In this document: positions 58,630-64,000 of the stretch, one piece after another | How positions within the stretch are numbered: the stretch's first letter is position 1 | Layout: each line of letters starts with the position of its first letter | Assembly (NCBI GenBank): GCA_022578965.1 | Contig: MU400617.1 | Location: 1 to 64,000 of the forward strand | Origin: Xylaria sp. FL1777 | Lineage: Eukaryota; Ascomycota; Sordariomycetes; Xylariales; Xylariaceae | Direction: 5' to 3' | DNA: 64,000 nt | Notes under the pieces: generated by a model | Databases searched by the model: none | What the model saw: only the letters and a program-made list of their open reading frames with translations | What the model was told of the DNA's origin: nothing | Position numbers and translations under genes: made by a program

Positions 58630-61600
58630 GCTAAAAAAAATATAAAAATAGCTTGCAAAGCGCTTAAATAAGCTTATAAAGTTTATTTAAAATAAAGCTA
58701 AAAATATAAATTTAAATTTAATTTAAACAAATATTATTTTGTTTATTTTACAAAGCTAAGCTAAAAAGTTTTTAAGCATATAGTAAAAGCAAGCCAAAAA
58801 AAAATATGCTTTAAAACAGCAGTAAAAATGTTTAGCATATAAATAAACTATTGTTTAAACTAAAAAAAGCAATATAAAATGCTTTATAAAAAGCTAAAAA
58901 AGCAAATATTATTAGTAAGCTATTTAGCTTAGTTTATATAAAAACTAAACATAATTTAAGCAAAACTTTTATATATAGCAGTAATGCAAGCAATAATTAA
59001 ATATAAGTTAATAATATAATATAAATTAATAAAATAAAACTAATAACTAAAATAAAAGCTGCTAAAAGCGCTTAAGCAGATTTAAAATAAATGTTTACAT
59101 ATTATTATTAAAGCTTATAAAAATGTTTATATAATTAACTTTAAAATAAAGTTGCTAATTTTTTTTTTAGATTTATAGCTAAACTATAAAATTATTAAAT
59201 ATGCAAAAAAAGTTAAAAATATAAACATAGCAAATTATATTTAAAAGCAGTTTAAAAGGCTAGCTTTAATAACATATAATTTAACTAGCAATAAAAAAGT
59301 TTAAAGCTACAAAGTATAGCTAAACAATAACAAAAAAGAAATACTTTAAGCTAGTAAAGCATAAAGCAAACTTTTAAAAATTTTAAATTATAAAATATAC
59401 TAAAAAAGTAATAAAAGCAACAAAAAAAACAAGCTACTAATAAACCTAAAATTAATATATATATAGCATATTTAGTAGTAAACTAAAAAACAAAAAAAAA
59501 CGGAGTTTAAATAAACTGCTGCTAACTAGCTTTTATATAATAAGCAGCTTAATATATATAAAAGCTTACATAAGGTTAAAAGCTTTATATTAGTTTAGCT
59601 ATATATAAAAAAAATTAATTTAAAAAGATATTTTGCGTTTTAAAAAGTATTTAACTATAAGTTACTAACGTGCTAATGCAGTTAAGCTAAAAAGTTACTG
59701 CTGCATTTTTTGAACTAATGCTTTAAATATAATAGTATTTATAGTATATTAAAAAAGCAAACAAATTTTTAATTAAGCTACTAGTTATTATACAACTTAA
59801 AAAAAGCACATAAAATAGCTAAATAAGTTTTAAATATAAAAAAGCTTAGCTATTATAATATAGCTAAAAAACTAATTAAGTTATAAATAGCTACAAAAAT
59901 ATAAAAATAAAAGCTTTTAAATATAAAGCAAAAATAGCTAAGCATTAATACTAATTTTTTTTTAAGCTAAAAAAAGTTTACTATAATTATAAAGCAAAAG
60001 CTAAAGCAGTTATTATAAAGCTGTTTGCTATTTATAGTTTTAGAAAAGCTGCTTATTATAAGTTTACGTTTATAAACTTTAAAGTAAAGCATAATATAAT
60101 AAAGTATTAAAAACAGCAATATAAAATTATAAACATAAAATTATAAAAGTTAAAAAGCATATATTATAAAAAAACAAAGTAATTAAGCAACTTTATTAAG
60201 TACTAAATACTGAAATTTTATTAAAACTTTTAGCTATTAAATATATAATAATGCTAACTTTTAAAAGTTATATAAATATTTTTTAATTAGCTTATTTATA
60301 TAAAACTTTTAGCCTTTTTATTTACTGCAGTTTTTTTTGCTTCTTTAATTATAACTTAAAGTTGCATACTAGCTATAAATATAGCTTAAATATCTTTATT
60401 AGTATAAAAATAGCGTATAGCTATGCAAGCTTTAATAAACGATTAAAGTTTTTTATTAACTTTTTTAAGCTAAGAAATTATTAGCGGTACTTAGGATTAA
60501 AAAAATTTTAATGGTTAAAATAAGCATAAAGTAAAGCTTAAAAACGTATAGATATTAATACGGTTAAAAGTATTTATAGGATTATAATTATTATTTTTAG
60601 CGCTTATTTTGCTTTTTTTATATTATAGGCATTTAGCGGACTTGCTAGTAATATTATAAGCGCAAAAATTATTAATGTTTTTATATAGTTAGCATAAAAA
60701 AAACAGTAATAAAAGGTGCATAATATACTATTATAATATAAGCAATATAGTAGCAGCATAGCTTAAGTATTTTAGCGTGTTTAATAAATATAAATTTTAA
60801 GGCTATTAGTAATATTTTAGCGCAAAGTACTAAAGCATTTACCTTTATTTTAAAAATTAACGTTATAACAAAAAAGCATAATAACAAGCAGTTATAAAAG
60901 CTTAAACTATATAATAGTAAGCTATTAGTTATTTTGTTTAATACTATAAATTAAATAACTAATAAAAACTATAACAAGATAACTTATAACTTTAAATATG
61001 TAAGCTTAATACTAATTAGCATATATATTTAAGCTAAGCTAGTTATAAATATGTATTGCAAAAAGCATAGCAGCTATAGCAAAGTAGATTTTTGTATAAC
61101 TATAATGCATTAATAACTAATTATATTATAAACTAGATACTTTAATATATTAAAGCAAGCGTAAGCTAAGCATATAATAGTAATAGTAATAAAAGTAGTA
61201 AAATTAGTGATTAAAAAAGAAAAAAATTAGCATAAATAGTTAAATAAAATAACTTATTACTTATTGCTACTTTATATTGCTTAGTATATAAGCTATTTAT
61301 AAGCTATGCTTATTTAATAAGCTTATTATAAAAAGCATAAAAGCAGCTTAAAAAATAAATATATAAAAAGTAAACTAAAAAATAATAAGCAATTAATTTT
61401 GCTTATAACTTAGTTATAACTTAGTTATAAAAAAACTAATGTAATAAAAAGCTAGCAGTAATATTAAAGCAAATAAACTATAATGTATTAGCAATACAAT
61501 AAAAAAAGTTTTAAAAAAAGACTAAAAAAAAAAAGCAGCATACTTAGCTAAATAAGTACTAAAACTAAAAAAACTGCTGCAAGTAGCATAAAACAAGCAG

Positions 61601-62142
61601 TAATACTAAAGCAAGCAAACTATAAAGCAAAAAAAATACAAAAAAAAAAAAAACTATAACGTAACTACGTAAAGGTGTATATACTTAATTAATAGTATAA
61701 TGTAAATAAGTAAACAACCTAAAAGCAGAAAAGTAAAAAGCAAAGCATTTAATAAAATTGTAGCAGAACTAGTGCAACCTAGAAGTAAATACAGGATGTT
61801 TTTACTTAGCTACTAAAAAAAAAGTGAGCTATTTATAGCTTGCTTTCGACTTACAAGCATAATTTTTACCTGTATATATAAAAAATAAAAACCAGCATAG
61901 CTAATAAGCCGTTAGCTTAAGTAATACAATATATACAATATATAATAGTATAAATATTTTAGCTATATTATTTTTTAGCAAAATGTTTAATTATAAAGCT
62001 TAAATAAGTATTGCTTATAGCATATAGTATTATTTTTAAGCTATTAAACTTATTACTAATTTAACGTTTATAAAAAAAAAGTTTAAAACTAGCGTAAATT
62101 TTTTTTTTAGCTTTATAAATAGTTATAGCTTTAATAAAAAAA

Positions 62143-62690
62143 ACTTATAGATTTAATTAAACTTTATGTTTTATTTGCTTTTTATATTTAGCGTAATTTT
62201 TTTTAAATAAATTATAAGTTTTTATTTATGCAAATAACTTAAAGTTTAAATTATTTAGTAAGTTTTACATACTTAAAATGATTTGTTTAATAATAATAGC
62301 AAGTTTTTAACTATTGTTTTTGTTTAAAAAAACCTATAAACTTAATTAAACTTTACGTTTTATTTGCTTTTTATATTTAGCGCAATTTTTTTTAAACAAA
62401 TTATAAGCTTTTATTTATATAAATAACTTAAAGTTTAAATTATTTAGTAAATTTTGCATACTTAAAGCAATTTATTTAATAATAATAATAAGTTTTTAGC
62501 TATTATTTTTGTTTAAAATTAAATAGCTAAGCTTAAAGGTTTTTTGCTAAAAGTATTTTAAAGTTTAGATTTTTTAGTAAGTTTTGCACGCTTAAAGTAA
62601 TTTGTTTGTTTAATAATAATAGTAAGTTTTTAACTATTGTTTTTATTTAAAATTAAATAGCTAAGCTTAAAGGTTTTTTACTAAATAATT
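62143..62690. repeat. 189-bp tandem repeat, two full copies and a partial third
   Basis: Units begin at 62143 and 62332 (ACTTATAGATTTAATTAAAC and its variant), a period of 189 bp. A third, partial unit covers about 62555-62690 with the TTTAGTAAGTTTTGCA... part only. Differences are mostly C/T and G/A. Confidence 0.8.
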
Positions 62691-62765
62691 AAATAAAAAA
62701 TAAACAGAACAATAAAAAAAAAAAAAAATTAAAATATTATAAAAAAAAATAAAAAAACCAATTAC

Positions 62766-62766
<1 letters not shown>

Positions 62767-62797
<31 letters not shown>
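62767..62797. repeat. Poly-A run
   Basis: About 30 consecutive A residues just after the 189-bp repeats. It could be the tail of a retrotransposed element or simple decay. Confidence 0.8.
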
Positions 62798-63249
62798 CAG
62801 GTAAAAAAAAAAGAGCTAGCAAAAAAAGCAAAAATGCTTTTTTAGTAATTTTAAAAAATAAAAACCTAAATAATAAAACGCTTAAAAAAAAAAAAATAAA
62901 AATAAAAATAAAAATAGCTAATTTTACAAACTAAAATATTTTTAATAATTGTAAACTATGCTTTACGTATTAAAGCATTTAGTAAACTTAAGAAAAAAAG
63001 CGCTACTATGCTTTAAAAACAAAGCATTTTAAAAAAAGTTATTTTATTAAAAACTAAAGTTGCAGCAAAATAAAAAAAGCTTAATTATAAGAAAATAGTT
63101 TAATATTTATTATATAAAAATAAGTTTTTTTTTAATACTTTTTAAAAAAACTTAAAAATTAATAATATTAAGCTTTTATTTATAACTATAATTTAGTAGC
63201 TACTTTTTTATAATTTAATTTTATTTTAAAAACAAACATTTTTAATAAT

Positions 63250-63636
63250 ATACTAAATAAGTTAAGCTAGCTTATAACATAAAAAAGTTCTAGCTTAAGT
63301 TTATTATTAATAAGTTTACTTAAAATAACATGCTTTTTAATAATAAATACGTTTATAATTATTATGTTTAAAAGTTAAGCAAAAAAGCGCAAAAGCAAAG
63401 CTATTGCTTAGCTTATAGTTTTAAAGCTTTAAAAAAAGAAATATTTTAACGTATAATTTTTGTAGTAAAGCGTGCATTATAATAGCGTTTAAAAGAAGCA
63501 AAAAAAGCTATAGCTTAAGTGCTGCAAGCTTTATATGCTAATAGTTAATAGTGCAAATTTTTTATACATAGCTAATTATTTTTGCATAATTTTAAAATAG
63601 CAGCAAGTTATATAAATATAATAGCTAACATAATTA
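63250..63636 (+). repeat. Dispersed direct repeat, copy 2
   Basis: Second copy of the repeat at 54184-54496. It carries about 70 extra bases in its right part (about 63490-63565). Confidence 0.8.
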
Positions 63637-64000
63637 CTACTATAAAAAAAGCTAAACTTTATTACTAATGTATAACTTTTTAAAAATTATATATAAACGT
63701 AAAAATTAAAACAAAACTATTATAGTTTTTTGTTTAAGCAAATAAAACAAAAGTACTAAAAAATAAATAAAATGTATATATAACAGCTAAAAAAAAAAAA
63801 AAGCAAGAATAAAAATATATTTAAGTATACAAAAGTAAATAACTTAGCTAAATAAAAACAACTAATGTAGCTATTTAAGCTTGCATAAAAAAATTAGCTA
63901 CAAATAAACAACAAGTAAGCTAAAAATATAGTTAATATGCTTTATTATACTTAATAGTTCTATAATAAGTTTTATTAATATAAATAATTATTATAAAATA

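Larger units (their letters stand above)
55000..59700 (+). mobile_element. RIP-decayed non-LTR (LINE) retrotransposon, probably Tad1-like
   Basis: Limits are approximate. In 5'-3' order the plus strand shows gag-type zinc knuckles (55898-56080), an endonuclease motif (from about 56911) and reverse transcriptase motifs (58501-58629). The last two are in one reading frame and the gag motifs in another, as expected for a two-ORF LINE. An apurinic-type endonuclease upstream of RT excludes an LTR element. The 3' end is not located. Confidence 0.72.
46900..64000. repeat. A+T-rich, RIP-like decayed repeat block
   Basis: About 17 kb made almost wholly of A and T with abundant TpA, no intact gene and only short accidental frames. 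Recognisable gene relics inside it carry stops and substitutions of the C-to-T/G-to-A kind, as produced by RIP. The plus strand is T-rich from about 48 to 54.1 kb and A-rich from about 54.9 to 61.9 kb, so at least two blocks of different orientation or origin are joined. The window ends inside this block. It may be a gene-poor isochore or subtelomeric or pericentromeric DNA. Confidence 0.9.

Noticed and set aside
60681..60887. 68-codon open frame on the minus strand
   Set aside because: Hydrophobic chance frame in A+T-rich sequence, no start context or homology features.
54184..63636. Reading the two direct repeats as LTRs of one retrotransposon
   Set aside because: The interior shows an endonuclease-RT arrangement of a LINE, and no TG...CA ends, primer-binding site or polypurine tract were seen.

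Overview
The window is nuclear DNA of a filamentous ascomycete (Pezizomycotina). Evidence: short spliceosomal introns (about 50-110 nt, GTAAGT/GTGAGT donors), fungal iterative polyketide synthases, a Zn2Cys6 regulator, a HET-domain gene, a Tc1/mariner element, and a long A+T block whose decayed genes carry the C-to-T / G-to-A damage typical of repeat-induced point mutation (RIP). The species cannot be named from the sequence.

Layout. 1-74 is a C homopolymer, probably an assembly edge. 459-909 encodes a small secreted eight-cysteine protein. 2073-42656 is a secondary-metabolite region: highly reducing PKS (2073-10234, minus), BAHD-like acyltransferase (12006-13418, minus), MDR-type enoyl reductase (14223-15365, minus), SDR without a visible catalytic Lys (15945-16712, minus), isochorismatase-like hydrolase (17383-18042, plus), SnoaL/NTF2-fold protein (18446-18937, minus), P450 (19408-21227, plus), salicylate-hydroxylase-type FAD monooxygenase (21606-23116, minus), Ayr1-like SDR (23639-24576, plus), Zn2Cys6 regulator (26777-28848, plus), non-reducing PKS of SAT-KS-AT-PT-ACP-CMeT-R order (29616-37828, plus), and at the right a small repeat protein, a secreted HD-domain protein (39456-40426) and an MFS exporter (40985-42656). 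A complete Tc1/mariner copy with 106-bp inverted repeats (42801-44554) and a HET-domain gene (45118-46470) follow. From about 46.9 kb to the end (17 kb) the DNA is extremely A+T-rich and holds decayed repeats, including a non-LTR (LINE) retrotransposon recognised from its zinc knuckles, endonuclease and reverse transcriptase motifs.

How the genes fit. A reductase-terminated, C-methylating NR-PKS paired with an HR-PKS and a salicylate-hydroxylase-type monooxygenase is the core of azaphilone pathways (azanigerone, chaetoviridin, asperfuranone, Monascus pigments). The inferred route: the HR-PKS makes a reduced, methylated chain; the NR-PKS makes and reductively releases a methylated aryl aldehyde; the monooxygenase dearomatises it to the bicyclic core; the acyltransferase esterifies it; the P450, MDR and SDRs adjust oxidation level; the MFS protein exports it. 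The isochorismatase-like, SnoaL-like and Lys-less SDR genes are not standard parts of the azaphilone clusters I know and may define a new branch. Most exon boundaries were placed by hand from splice signals and reading frame.
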